A stretch of DNA of 64,000 nt from NCBI GenBank assembly GCA_022749755.1, contig CM040453.1:19725368-19789367 (forward strand), read 5' to 3'. A model generated the notes under the pieces. The model searched no databases. It had not been told where the DNA came from and saw nothing but the letters and a program-made list of their open reading frames with translations. How positions within the stretch are numbered: the stretch's first letter is position 1; each line of letters begins with the position of its first letter. The position numbers and the translations under genes were made by a program. Origin of the DNA: Azadirachta indica (Eukaryota; Streptophyta; Magnoliopsida; Sapindales; Meliaceae). Shown here piece after piece: positions 13,455 through 25,455 of the stretch.

Positions 13455-14805
13455 TGTTGGCTTTAATGCTTATAACACATTGTTTTGATGATAAAAAACG
13501 TAAATATTTTTAGCTAATCACATTCTTCTTGTAGCATTTATTATTATGTTTTTAGCATGATGAATTTACAAAGCAATTGTAAAGATTCAAAGAACATCCA
13601 AAATACTGGTATTCAAGAAAAGTATGATGGCAACTTTTAAGCAAATTAAAGATTAAAGTCACAAGTTTAATATTTTATTTTGTGTTATTTGTGTATGCTT
13701 GTGTTTGTAAGTGTGCATGATAATTGTGTTAAACTCAAGATTTTTCAAAAATAAATGTTTTAAATTTTGAAAATCAAACCAAAATGCAAGTTTTTAAAAC
13801 TTGGAATATGGACCAAGACACAAGATTTTGAAACCTTGAAAATGATCTGAAATGCAAAATTTTAAATTTATGAATAGTATTCGTAGTCAACCAAGTGCAC
13901 TAACTTAGTCAAACGAATTAGAGGTAGTGGTCAACCAAGTGTACCATCTTGGTCGACTGAACTAGAGGTAGAATGCCTCTTTAGGTCTATTGTATCATCG
14001 ATAAACCAATTGGAGCCACTTGGTTGACCGACAAGACTAACTTGGTCCACTGATCTTTGAAAATTTTGAATTTCTAAGTTCTTAACGACTAGTGATGGCT
14101 AATTTTAAGTTAAACTACAAATATGAGTCATTTTACTCATTAGGAGAGATTTTAAACATTTGGTAAAAATCTTAAGAGCTCATAAATATCATTTATGCTT
14201 CAAACTCATATCTTGAGCTTACAAATTGTCATATTCATCTTCTACACACCTTATTCTTTTATTTGTAAATCTTTTGAATGTGTAAACATTGTTACTACTT
14301 TTATTTTAGGCTGTGAATTGAGTGATTTAAAGAGGAATCACTTATATTTAAATTATGATTGAGTGCTTGGGGTGAGCAAACACTTGTAAGGTTTAAAAGA
14401 TACCCGGAAATCCTCTTGATTGTGTTTGCTTAAGTCTTGGTATATCCAAGACTTGCTTAGTGAAATCATTAAGCAGGTTGGCTTCGTGGTGTAGGTGTAA
14501 GCCAGAATTTGTCGAACCACATAAAAACCATTGTGTTTGATCTTTCTCCCTATACTCTTTATTATTGTTTATATTTGTATTTATTATACGCATTGCTTTC
14601 ACACACTTGAAACTTAATTTGTTGACATTTACATATTGGTGGTTAGGATTGTGTATTGAATTTACACTTAGAAGGATTTAAATTGTTTGGTGTTGGTTAT
14701 TGGGTTGTGTTAAAAGTGTTAAAATCCTTAAAAGCCCAATTCACCCCCTCTTGTGTTTTCTTTGTAGTACTTCAGTCTTAGTGAATCTTGACTATTGTTC
14801 TAACA
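13455..14805 (+). repeat. 3' LTR of the copia element
   Basis: Begins TGTTGG right after the purine tract and ends CTAACA at 14805, giving the TG...CA ends expected of an LTR. It is the more complete of the two LTRs (1351 bp) and is followed by the target duplication tttct. Confidence 0.85.
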
Positions 14806-14810
14806 TTTCT

Positions 14811-16170
14811 TGCCAATAACATATGGCCATAGTCTTAAAGTTTTGCGTATGAAGACATAAAATCAATCGTTGGCATGCTCAGAGCCTTTTTCTTGGCTTT
14901 GTACAGTCTCTTCTTAGTTATACTAGTCCCAAATTGCCTGCATAACTCAAATGCCATAACATTAGTAGAAATGCCAAGGTTCTTTGTAGTTGTTTTGTAA
15001 AGCTTCTTCGCTACCTAATCACTATTCACTTCTGGATTCTTAAAGCTCCTCTTGCATGTGCCATCCTCAATGGTAATCGATCATATATAGAAACTAAGTT
15101 TATTAACTAGGACAGATGTATGGATCTTCTATTCACAATTCAGCCTTCCATAAATAGTTGTTACCTTTGTACTGTTATTTTTAATCTTCTTAATCCAAAA
15201 GCATTCTTGTATTGTGTAGTCTTTTAAATTGAGTCATATTACTAAACACTTGACTTGCTTATAAATGAATGCCATCCTCCCTTGAAATTTTGTACATCCT
15301 ACCCTTTAAATCTCTAACCATTCTACCAATTGATGTACCATCATCTTCAAAACTTAGTTCTAGGTCTTTATTCCCATCACTAGCATGCTTTAATGGTACT
15401 TATTCATCCTTAGATGTTGAGAAGTTAGTGATATCTTCTAAGATCTGTTCTTCTTCTTCATCATTTTCAAATTCTATAATAGAAGGAACATCATCATCAG
15501 TCCACTCAATGGAATCTTCACTTCTGACATCTGCATTTTCATTATCTTCTAACTCATCATCAAAACCAACTTCAGCAACTGAGTTACAATCTACCCTTCC
15601 TCACCATTTGTTTGTTGTTGTTGTAACTCTATATGTACATTATGCATTTCTTTGTATTGTTCATGCATTCTATTCAAGGCATCATCGAGGTCTCATCATC
15701 TTCATTTTGTTCTCCTGGATGCACAAAAGGTTGTATATGTTGCTGTGGTTGTGTTATCTCTACATCTTTCATATTAGCCTCATGTTCTAGAACAAACATC
15801 TACGAATCTAATGCAACAACATCAACCTCCAATTTAACTTCAATGCCTTTCTCCTTGCTCTTTTAACACATGATCGATCAATTCTTTGTCAGTGTCAAGC
15901 ACTCTTTTCTTAATCCACCAAGAGAAAATTGCCTTGATCACAAAATGCTCGTCATGGAATTTGTAATGCTTTAAAAGAACTTCATCATGTCGTTGATGAT
16001 AGTTATTAATGAACAACAATCTAAATCAACAGCCCCAAATTCTACTACATCTACACAAAAAGAAACATTTAACACAATAATCAAACTAGGTAACCTAAAA
16101 CTGAAATAACCATATTCAATCGACCAAGAACAAGTATATTTTCCAACGATGGTTTTTGTATTCAACAAAA
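14811..16170 (-). pseudogene. MULE transposase, N-terminal part (decayed)
   Basis: Reading the minus strand from about 16168, several frames show the N-terminal order known for plant MuDR-type transposases. First comes an N-terminal segment (ORF 15971-16168). Next is an acidic stretch rich in Asp and Glu (about 15400-15600). Last is the region ahead of the catalytic domain, with recognisable pieces such as FVIKAIFSWWI, LNCEWKIH and DFMSSYAKL (down to 14821). Stops and frameshifts interrupt it, so it cannot make protein. The rest lies at 7340-8608, on the other side of the copia insertion. It would have catalysed cut-and-paste transposition of copy B and perhaps of its small relatives. Confidence 0.8.
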
Positions 16171-16948
16171 ATGCCCGTAAGATGGTACCTTTATTTTACT
16201 ATATGCAAACACACACAATCGAGTATAAACAAATGCTTTGTATGAAACATTATTGCTAACAATAGTGACCTTTATTTTTCAAAGATTCGATGCATAAGTT
16301 TAGTTTTTTCTTTCTACCATGCAAGAACACAAACAATTTACTTTAACCAAACACAAAAAATGAACCCATTGAAATAAAAATACCCAACAATGATTTTCAG
16401 TTCCAAAACAGAGCTTAGCTCTCCTCGCATCTTTCACTTCTGGTAGTGGGAATGATTTTTTTCCAATAAGCTTTGTCCTTCACCAGTTTGCAACCAAAAA
16501 CTACTTTTTTTTGCATTCAATGGTGGCTGAGAAATGACAATTTTCAGTGTTTCTAAGTTAAGACTTGTTTGGAGCGAAAGGAGAAACGAGAGTGTGAAGA
16601 AGAAAATAAATAGGCGTCAATTTAAAAGTGTCTAAAAAGGTTTTTAGCTTTCTTAATTTTTTTTAATAATTCGTTTAAACTTAAAATAAAATCATTATTC
16701 TAGGAATATATTAGCATTATTTTTAAAATATCTTCTGAAATTCATTTAATGCTCACTGTAGATGTGTTTAACTTTGCTCACTTAGGCAAGGATATATCGG
16801 GCAAATTATTATATTGTCCTCAATCCACTAACTTTTTCACTAATGAAAGTAATGTCAAGGTATTTAGGTATTTTTAAAGTAATAAGAAAGTGATAAGGTA
16901 TTAAACCAAATAAGAAGGCGATATATTAGATATTTTTTCTATAAATAA

Positions 16949-17070
16949 TATATTGCATTGTAAAACCATTGTCTCTATCTCTATATACAAATCTAAACAA
17001 CATAATCATATATACTAATATAAATAATATAATATAACAATATACTAATTTAAATCATATAATAATATAT
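16949..17070. other. AT-rich spacer between two MULEs
   Basis: About 120 bp of AT-rich sequence with repeated atatactaata-type text. Nothing else seen. Confidence 0.5.
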
Positions 17071-17080
17071 ACTAATATAA

Positions 17081-18647
17081 GGGAGAATTCTCAATTCTCC
17101 TTGTTATTTGATCTAATACCCCAATATTTTTTACTGTTTTTTTATAATAACTCGAACCCCTTTTCAATTAGTTGACAGAATTAAATATAATAACATGTGA
17201 GTTTTTAAATTTTAGCCTATTAATTTAAATAGTCCTAATAGTTTCAAAAATATCCATAAAAATTTTAATTTATTAAAAAAAACTTAATATAATAATAATT
17301 AGCTAAAAAATTATTTTCAACTCCTATTTGAAAATAAAATATAAAAATAATAATATATATTATTTTATAACAAATTGATAACTAAATATTTATTAATATC
17401 TTATAATTAAAATATAAGTTTATTTATTTTATAATATATTAACAATTCACTATTACTTAGGTATTAGAAAATAAATAAAATATATCATAAATAAATACTA
17501 ATCTATAAATAAAAAATATATTATAATACAATATTTATAATTCATAATTAACTACTATTCTATAAATAAAATATATTATAATACAATACTTATAATTATG
17601 TATAATCATAACTATTGTACTAGAATATAATTATAAAATTTAACAATATATTAACAATTCAACAATACATTGGTATTAGAAACTAAATAAAATAAATCAT
17701 ACATTTAACATGTTATTTATTTTTAGGCTAACTACTATTATTTTTTTAACTAACTGCTATTAAATAAAGATATAATCATTATTTTTTAATAAATTAGGCC
17801 TTTTATGGGTATTTTTGAAACTACTAGTTGGGGCTAATTAGGTTAATGAGTCAAACTCTAGAGATTCACATATCATTAATTCTTTCTTCAGAATTTAAAA
17901 CAATAATGAGTTTTATAATTAAAAAAAGATATTTTAAATTAAAAAATGGATTCTATAACTAAAAAAATACTTCAAATTAAATTTTTTTATGAAAATATAG
18001 AATATATAGTAGTATGATATAGCGTTATCACATTAATTTATATAAATAGATTTGTATACGTAAAACTAATGTCATGATATTTTTTTAAATATATTGTTCT
18101 TCATATGTGTTCGTCAATATCAATAATACTTTTCATATTAGATATCAAATAAAATATTATAAATTATTCTTTGAATAAAAATTTATTGAATTTTTGAATT
18201 TTTTTAAACATGATAAATTTATCTAAATATTAAATAAAATTGATCTTTCAATTTATAAATATCATGTTAAAAAGAAATTTAAAGTTAAAATAAATTTATA
18301 TTGAAAAGATAATTTGTAAATTTGTATTCAATGTATTATAAAAAATAATATATATTATTATTTTTAATATTTATTTTCAATTAAAAGTTAAAAATAATTT
18401 TTTAGCTAATTGCGTACTATTATCTAAGGATATAATTATTATCTTTTGATAAATTAGAATTTTTATGATTGTTTTTGAAATTATTAGAATTATTTAAGTT
18501 AAACTTTAGAAACTTATATGTTATTATCTTAACTCTGTCAACTAATAGAGGAGGGATTTAAAGTATTATGAAAACAATAAAGGAAATATGGGTATTAGAG
18601 TATCGAAGTATTAGGTCAAATAATAGAAAGAAGTAAGGAATTCTCCC
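17081..18647. mobile_element. Small MULE-type element (copy C)
   Basis: The left end begins GGGAGAATTC; the right end in reverse complement begins GGGAGAATTCC. The inverted similarity continues (TTATTTGA.CTAATAC) for well over 40 bp, and a more internal pair contains AGTTGACAGA. Identical 10-bp copies of actaatataa flank it (17071-17080 and 18648-18657). No coding sequence is visible. The ends resemble those of copies A and B (the TTTG..CTAATACC pattern), so it probably belongs to the same broad family. Confidence 0.85.
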
Positions 18648-18660
18648 ACTAATATAATAA

Positions 18661-19004
18661 GGGAAATAGTCAATAATAACTCATTTCTGCCCAAAAATAT
18701 AAAAAATACCCCAATTGCAAAATGCTAAAGCTATATTTTAAGTTTTGTGGAGAAAAAATGCCCCTAATGTCCAAAATTATCAAACTTTCTAGTACTATAA
18801 CAACTTTCAAGTTACTATACTAACTCAAAAATACTATACCGACTCAAAAGTTACTTTAGCAACTCAAATTATTTTGTTAATTTTGGGCATTAGGGATATT
18901 TATGTCTAAAAAGTCTAAAATTGCGCATTTTTTTATTAAAATTTTGCAATGAGGATATTTTTATTCGTTGGGGGTAAAAATGGCATATTATTATTGATTA
19001 TTTT
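18661..19004. mobile_element. MITE-like element with inverted ends
   Basis: The left end (GAAATAGTCAATAATAACT...) and the reverse complement of the right end (GAAAATAATCAATAATAA...) match for about 70 bp. The flanks share tataataa, but they are too low in complexity to prove a target duplication. The centre holds a short-unit repeat built on actcaaaagttactat. Its right half also occurs at about 44478-44645 as part of the larger duplication next to the CACTA element. Confidence 0.65.
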
Positions 19005-19545
19005 CATATATAATAATATATATATTAAGAAGTTTGTGAAAGAGGGTAGCTGACCAAAATTCATCCAAACATAAATTCCATGGCCTGCATGGAAATTCAT
19101 GGAATCTATTCTCGCATATGTTTGCCTAAATATTGAATCCCATATGTTCGCGAAAATAATTTCCTTTATATTTTAACTCAATCATGCGTACCCAAATTAT
19201 CCCATTAGTAATTCAAACATAACAAAATTTTCATGAAATTGAAAAAAGTAAAAAAAGAACCTTTTCTTTTATTGATTTTATCTAATGTTTAGATATTCAT
19301 TAAAATTTATTAAACTATTGTTAATATATATTAGAATCTAAAAAATACTACAAGAAAATAACTAACACTTTCGTACAGACTCGTGAAAGAAAAATAGATG
19401 TAATTTTATTATATTACCTGTAAGATAAGTAGGCTACTATTGGAGTTGAAGACCAATTACGAAACTTTTTGGATATGATTTTGAAAGTTATAACTCTTTG
19501 TGAAAAAATTAAAAAAATATCCCAACTTTACTTTAGCATTTTTTT
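18838..19545 (+). repeat. Left copy of a 0.7-kb direct duplication flanking the CACTA
   Basis: This stretch matches 44475-45183 with a few per cent differences (for example ATATGTTCGCG against ATATGTTTGCG). Its right end stops exactly where the CACTA element begins, and the right copy starts exactly where the CACTA ends. It contains the right half of the MITE plus unrelated sequence, and lacks LTR-type ends. Confidence 0.85.
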
Positions 19546-19589
19546 CACTACTAGAAAACAATTAAAGAGTACACTAAATAGAAGACGGT

Positions 19590-20130
19590 TTTTATTTTTT
19601 AAGACAGTTTATTCAAAAACTATCTTTAATTCTAAAAAATAAAAACAATTTTTGTAAATCGTCTTCTAAAATATATGTTTAGAGAAGAGTTTTAATGAAA
19701 TCAACTTTAATTTTAAAAAATAAAAACGGTTTGTGTAAAAAACCATCTTCTAAAATATATGTTTAGAAAACAGTTTCAATAAAATCAACTTTAATTCTAA
19801 AAAATAAAAAAGATTTTTGTGAACCATCTTCTAAAATATATATTTAGAAAAATTTTAATAAATTTACTTTGATTTTAAAAAAATATATAAGCAATTTTTA
19901 AATCGTTTTCTTTTTTTACATATTTAAAGAACAATTTTAGTAAAATTATTCTTGATTTCTAAAATAAAAAATGATTTTCAAACCGTTTTCTAAAATATAT
20001 ATTTAAAAGACTTATAATAAAATAGACTTTTATTTAAATAATAAAAAATTATTTTAAATATTCTTCTTTTTAGAGAATAATTTTAATTTAATTGATTTTT
20101 ATTTAAAAATTTTAAAAAATAATTTTCAAT
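19590..20130. repeat. CACTA left subterminal repeats
   Basis: About five or six degenerate units of 80-100 bp, each with an A/T-rich block, a core like AACCGTCTTCTAAAATAT and a TTTAGA...ATCAACTTTAATT stretch. In En/Spm elements, subterminal repeats of this kind bind the TNPA protein. The core reappears near the right end (44160-44400), partly in inverse orientation. Confidence 0.7.
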
Positions 20131-21159
20131 CTCGTCTTCGTTTACTATACTATGTGGATTGAGTTTTTTTAAATATTAATTCAATTAAAAACTTTTTGAT
20201 CAGTAAATATATAAAAATTAAAAAATTATTTATTTAATTTTAATAAATGTAATTAAAGATATTAGTATTTAAATTAAAAATATCAAATAAAATATAGGTA
20301 GAGTATACATATACATATGTACATAAAGTCAATGAATAGTACTAAGGGATAATGTTCATTTATTAGGCCGGTCGTTAAACAGTTACCTTACTTTTATTTT
20401 TAATCTACTAATTTACCTAATAGTATAATGGTAAACTTTGAACAATGAATGTATATATATATATATATATATATATATCAAATTTCACTTTTACAATAAA
20501 AAAATTTAAATCTACTTTATAATCATAAAATCTCCAAATTATATATATATATATATATACATAATTATCAAACACACATTTTTTTCGGTAATTTTTCGTT
20601 AAAATTAACTGTTGACTCAGTGTTGATTACTTTAATGACAAAAATACGCCTTCAACTTTTATTTAACTAATATAATGACATAAATGCTCTTTTTTAATAA
20701 TTTTTTTTATATAAATAAATTAATTACATCAAATTAATTTAATTTCAATTAACAAAATAAAAGTTTAATTTATTTTTCTTCTTTTTACTTTTTATTTTAA
20801 AATTTTCATTTTTCTTATTTGGTTTTTGAATTTAAACTTTCTACTTTTTTATTCAAATTTCTTTGATTTTTTACCCTAATCTATAATTAAAACAACAATA
20901 ATATATTAACAAATAATAATCATAAATTCACTACATGTAAAAAAATAGTCAAACAAAATAAAAATAATTAAAAATAACGGTATTTGTTGAAAAAAATAAA
21001 ATATATGTTGAAAATTTTAGACAAAAAAAATCATTGTTTTGAATTGTTTTTATATTATTTGACTATTTTTCTTGTCACTTAGTGAACTTCAATTATCGAT
21101 TAGAGAAAAAATAAAAAAGATAAATAATTGAAAACCAAAAGTAAAAAATTAAAATATAT
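20131..21159. other. AT-rich non-coding DNA inside the CACTA
   Basis: No gene is seen. Contains (TA)n tracts near 20453-20478 and 20540-20560, and long A/T runs. A block near 20340-20700 resembles other plant repeats but no ends were found. Confidence 0.5.
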
Positions 21160-22441
21160 TGCATAAATTACGAACGCAAATGCATGTATCACAACTAAGT
21201 AATACAATGGTAAGAAAGTGTCGGTCCCACGAGAAAAAGTAATCTGTTAATTGCCGAAGATAATTAAGTAATGAATTTATCTAAAAAAATCGAATTAATT
21301 TGATTGAGAAAAATTAAAACAAAATAAAGTAAAATAAAGTATTGAACAATTTAATTAAAACAAATACAGCTGATGAAAAGATTTACGGCTAATGATTTCA
21401 TCATATTTATTCACATCAATTCTCTAGATAATGTTATTCTGATTTAATACTTGTGTTGTTAGTTAATTATCTTAAATTATTCAACAGTCTCTCTCGAGAT
21501 CAGTCGAATCTACTTTGCACCTAAATAATTCATTATATTTCTATGTGAATTAAATTAAATTAAAGTACCTTACATTCAGTGATAATTCTTAACTAACTAT
21601 ATAAATCATATTAGTATATCTCTGTCTAACATATAATTTACAATATTCATTATCTGGTTTAAATAATAATCACTTTTCAGTTCATATTAATCCACAAATA
21701 ATTCAAATACTAGCCAAATATTAAAACGCATTAATCATCATAATGAATACGCAACACTAAATATTAAATCAAAACAAATAACGCAATTACAAAAATTAAA
21801 TGGTTCAAATAGATTAGATTATTGTCTTAGAAAACAAGTTTAACTATACATCAGTAAAGTTCAAAATTCACAATAAAAAATTTAACAATCAACAACATAA
21901 AAAACAATAATTTCACTATTATTGAACTCAAAACAAAGGTTTAAAGACAAGGAAAAGAGATAAAACTATATTAGGAGAGTCTTAATCTTTAAAAACTTGA
22001 ACTTGATGCTCAAAAATTCTTCCAATCTCTTCTCTCTCTATCTCAAAGTTCTCTCCAGAAACTTGAACTTGATCTTCAGAAACTTGAACTTAATGCCTAA
22101 GAGCAGGATGAATGGCGTAGTAGGCAATCCTTGGCGCAGCCGCGCCATGCAAAGCTAACCTGCAAGGTTTGAAAACCTTGCAAATAAGTCCCCTCAGCTT
22201 TGCACTTAGGTTCTCTGATGACTTGCATTTTGGTCTGTACTTCTCTTATGTTTTGGTCCCTGAACGTCTTCCTTTTTAAACCGAATTCAATCATTACGAG
22301 TCAAATTCCCTTTAAATGGCCAATTCTCGTCATCTGCAAAAATACAATTAAAATACATTAAATATTAATGTAAACAGAGGATTAAACAAACAAATCAAAT
22401 TAAAGAGTAAATGATAAATGTGTGTTTTTACGCACTTATCA
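21160..22441 (-). repeat. Ty3/gypsy-like LTR, minus orientation
   Basis: Read on the minus strand it starts TGATAAGTGCG (22441) and ends in ...TTATGCA (21160). Just before its start the minus strand reads GAGGACAAGCAAGCATTCAA and then a GT-rich run. That is the text usually seen ahead of the 3' LTR of plant gypsy elements, so this is probably a 3' LTR with its interior to the right. The U3 part (about 22095-22430) recurs at 26525-26740, 31940-32240 and partly near 32370. Confidence 0.65.
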
Positions 22442-22773
22442 AATACCACCACACTTGAATGCTTGCTTGTCCTCAAGCAAATCAAACCAACAAAAACAAA
22501 GATAAGGGAAAAGACTAAAAACAGACAAACATAATATTAACAAAAGAAAAAAAAATCAAACAAACACACTCCTAGAACATGATAAGTTAAACTTGAACCA
22601 AAATAATTTTTTTGTTTTTTCATGTATGTGTGTGATTGGTAGTGACTCACACTTTTAAAAATTCTTCCTCCCACACTTAATGGAAACATTGTTCTCGATG
22701 TTGAAAGATAAAAAAATAAAAAAGAAAATTAAAAAGATCAAACCTGGGAGGTAAAATGTAAGAATCTTACCTT

Positions 22774-25455
22774 TCATTGTGCATTGTTATTTTCATTTGC
22801 TTGGGTGGGCGGGAATTGTGGAAGTAGTGGAAATTGAATATCATGATACATTTGCTGAAAATATGAAGTCAAAGTGTTGAAGCAGCCCACTTGATACTGA
22901 TGCATCCTTGATTGCTCTTGCCGAATGTTAAAAATCTCACGCTCTTGTTGAATAATTCTTTGATACATATCGGTGATCCTTGATTGCATGGGATCTTCGT
23001 GATATAAGGAAGAAACCCTGACTTCATTATCTTGATGGACAAACAGGGGATTTGGTAAGCCTTTGATGAATGTTTAAAAGTATAGGTATATCAAGAGAAA
23101 TATTATGATTTACACTTAATAATGTCCTTCTATACCCCAATAATGAAGCATATTCCTTTATATTGAATTGTAAAACATGAATTGGACTAACTAGTCGATT
23201 TTGCGTAGGTTTCATATAATAAGCGTATCTTTCAATCCAAAACATCAATTGATACGATTCTTGGGCTGGACAAACATAAACTCATCATTTCACAACTTTT
23301 TAAGCAAAGGTTGGACCAGTTTGAGCAAGTAATAGGACAAAATTGGGCTTCAACAGAACTCAAGCGCATCTTTGAACAAGCCCAACATGCTTCTGTATTT
23401 GGGCCGTATCCCCTTAAATACGTAACAAACAATTATATAGTTGAGTGATCTAGAAAGCTGAGAAATGGATCTAAATTATTTATGTTTTGCACTTTCTCAA
23501 ATTTCAACTGGTTGGCTACGAAAAAGAGCTATCATTCTAGAAGGGCGGTGGAGAAATGCAACTTGCACATCTTTAGCTATTTTCAACATAACTCACGTTC
23601 TAAAATAGCAATAAAGGTGATATATGGACCATTAGAAAGATGAGTCATCCATCTACAACTTTGAAGAAGGCTGTTTTATAACATTCGATGGTTTTTATAG
23701 TCAAAAATATGTTAGAATTTGGTAGAGCCCCAATAATTGGAAATTGATAAATTATATTCACACATGTGAAATGTCTTTTGTTTTACCTATATAAAGGAAG
23801 ATGTGGAAGTGAGGAGGGAGATCATTTTTTTTACCATTTCTGTTTTCTTTTTGTAATTTGAACTTCAATTAAATAATGTCTTTCTAAATTAGAAATTAGG
23901 GTTAAGAGTGTAGTTTTGTTGATTTTATAGCATTGTTCTTTTATCATTCTAAGTTGTGCTCAATGCAAAATCTTTTCAATTGAGTGACTTATATTTCTTA
24001 AAAGTGTTTTGGTTTGTTAGGAGGCTTAATTCATTGTTAACAAAAGGTACACTGAATGCTTGCATATTTTCTACAAACCAAGAATAAGGTATGTTATATT
24101 TTTCACAAATAAATTGAATGATTAATATTTTATTTTATTACCTTTTCTTAAAAGAAGTATTGTGATGTATTTCAATATATTTATCTTCCGATTAAGATTA
24201 TCTATTAAGTAATTCTTAATTGAGTTAAAAAAAGATAAGTAAAGAATGATTTTTATAATTATCAACAAAATGAATCTCTAATGCCTTAAAAATTAATCAT
24301 ATTAAATTTGCATTCAACAAGTAACAAATTTATTTTATTTTCATCATATTTGAACATTAGATTTGTGGACCTTATATAACGTATTCCCTGTGGACTGACA
24401 CTCGAATTTCCAAACTTTATTACTTGAGACAACCTATACTTGGGAGTTACAACCTTTAAGCTATAGCAATCTTCATAAGGATTTTGTTGACGCCTCAATC
24501 TTGCTTCATAGGCTGACCGGAATACCACTATAATTGTATTAAAGGAACCCTTTCTCAGTTAAGGCAATGGTTTTCGTGGTGGTGAAACTTGATTATCATC
24601 ATCCACAATCAATCCTAAGCCCAATAGGACAAATATACCTCCTGCCCAATAGTTGAACTTAGAAATTGCTATCCCGTCAATTGGAAAGTTCGGATTCACC
24701 TTGTTCTCTATAGCCTCTACCTTTACCTCTCCTTTTAAGCATAAGGTAGTAATAAGACAGAGGTGTGTGTGTCCCTCTGTTGTTTTTGCTTTAATAAATG
24801 CAACTAAGCTATCTCGTATTACTTTCCCTATATCAATGGTAATCTCAGCATAAATACAGTAAAACAAGGATGCTTTTTTTGCTGTAACTTCATTGAGATG
24901 AGATGTAGACATGAGATTGGAGCAAATAAATTTACACTAAGTCTTGGCGTATCTATTGAGCGTATTTTTTGGGAAAGTAAGAGATTTGCTCTATCTACCA
25001 CAACCTCTTAACTATTGTGTTCCGAGAACACATAATTCTTTAATGATCTGAATGTAGTTTTCTTCCTCTCTCATAAATGCATCACACAAATCTTCATCTA
25101 TATCAATGGATGGTAAGCCATAATAGGCGTTAATGGCCTCAGAACTGAGTGAAATCCTTTTGCCCCTAACATACACTTTATCATTCTCTCTGCTCACTGA
25201 AGCATTAGCATAGAATTTCCTAAATAATGGCACTATTGCTTGAATAGGATAGTCAATGAGCGATTCCCATTTCCGATCCTGGATAAATTGCAAAATCATT
25301 CCATCTTCTGGGCTCTGTTTCCATGCTTGTTCCCTCACTAATGCTTTTCCATCTTCTTGAAATTTAATAAACTTTTGTTTAGCTTCACAGGAAACAAATT
25401 TCCTTTTGTCAAAAAATGATAAAACTTGTGAACAAATCCCTTTTTTTGGTGCCAT
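22774..25455 (-). pseudogene. 'Putative plant transposon protein' ORF, interrupted
   Basis: The minus strand starts at MAPKKG (25455) and gives 147 codons with the signature KVYVRGKRISLSSEAINAYY (within 25012-25455). This is the pattern of the putative plant transposon protein family (Pfam PF20167 as I recall it). A second piece (24559-24912) continues the domain with HLNEV...HTHLCLITTLCL. A Gln-rich coiled-coil tail lies at 22774-22989. A plus-oriented LTR-like stretch (about 23250-24530) separates the tail from the domain. Function is unknown; such ORFs are found as extra genes in plant retrotransposons. Frameshifts and the insertion make it a pseudogene. Confidence 0.65.
23250..24530 (+). 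repeat. LTR-like fragment nested in the opposite orientation
   Basis: Contains a promoter-like TATATAAAG (about 23790) and then U5-type text near 24370-24525 (GTATTCCCTGTGGACTGAC, ACTTTATTACTTGAGACAAC). This is characteristic of the end of plant Ty3/gypsy LTRs just ahead of the primer site. It lies plus-strand inside the minus-strand ORF, so it is probably a separate insertion. Its exact ends were not found. Confidence 0.5.

Larger units (their letters stand above)
8614..14805 (+). mobile_element. Copia LTR retrotransposon with gag but no recognisable pol
   Basis: Two direct LTRs flank a 3.6-kb interior that begins with a tRNA-Met-type primer site and a copia gag. The element sits between two copies of tttct (8609-8613 and 14806-14810), the expected 5-bp target duplication. 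I see no protease, integrase, reverse transcriptase or RNase H in the interior. Repeated AAGGGGGAGA tracts before the 3' LTR (near 12680, 13285 and 13441) recall the multiple purine tracts described for Sireviruses. The LTRs differ at many positions and the 5' LTR has lost its first tens of bases, so the insertion is old. Confidence 0.85.
5094..16939 (-). mobile_element. MuDR-type MULE (copy B), split by a copia element
   Basis: The ends are inverted repeats related to copy A: left from 5094, right ending at 16939. They share the pattern ...TTGTTTGGCC.AATACCC... over about 65 bp. The flanks are tataaatga (5085-5093) and tataaataa (16940-16948), a 9-bp target duplication with one mismatch. The internal sequence encodes a decayed MULE transposase on the minus strand, broken by the copia element at 8614-14805. 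Without that insertion the MULE would be about 5.6 kb. Its left end lies only 38 bp from the right end of copy A. Confidence 0.82.

Noticed and set aside
15269..15790. Ser-rich 173-codon plus-strand ORF
   Set aside because: It is the antisense of the acidic Asp/Glu stretch of the MULE transposase on the minus strand.
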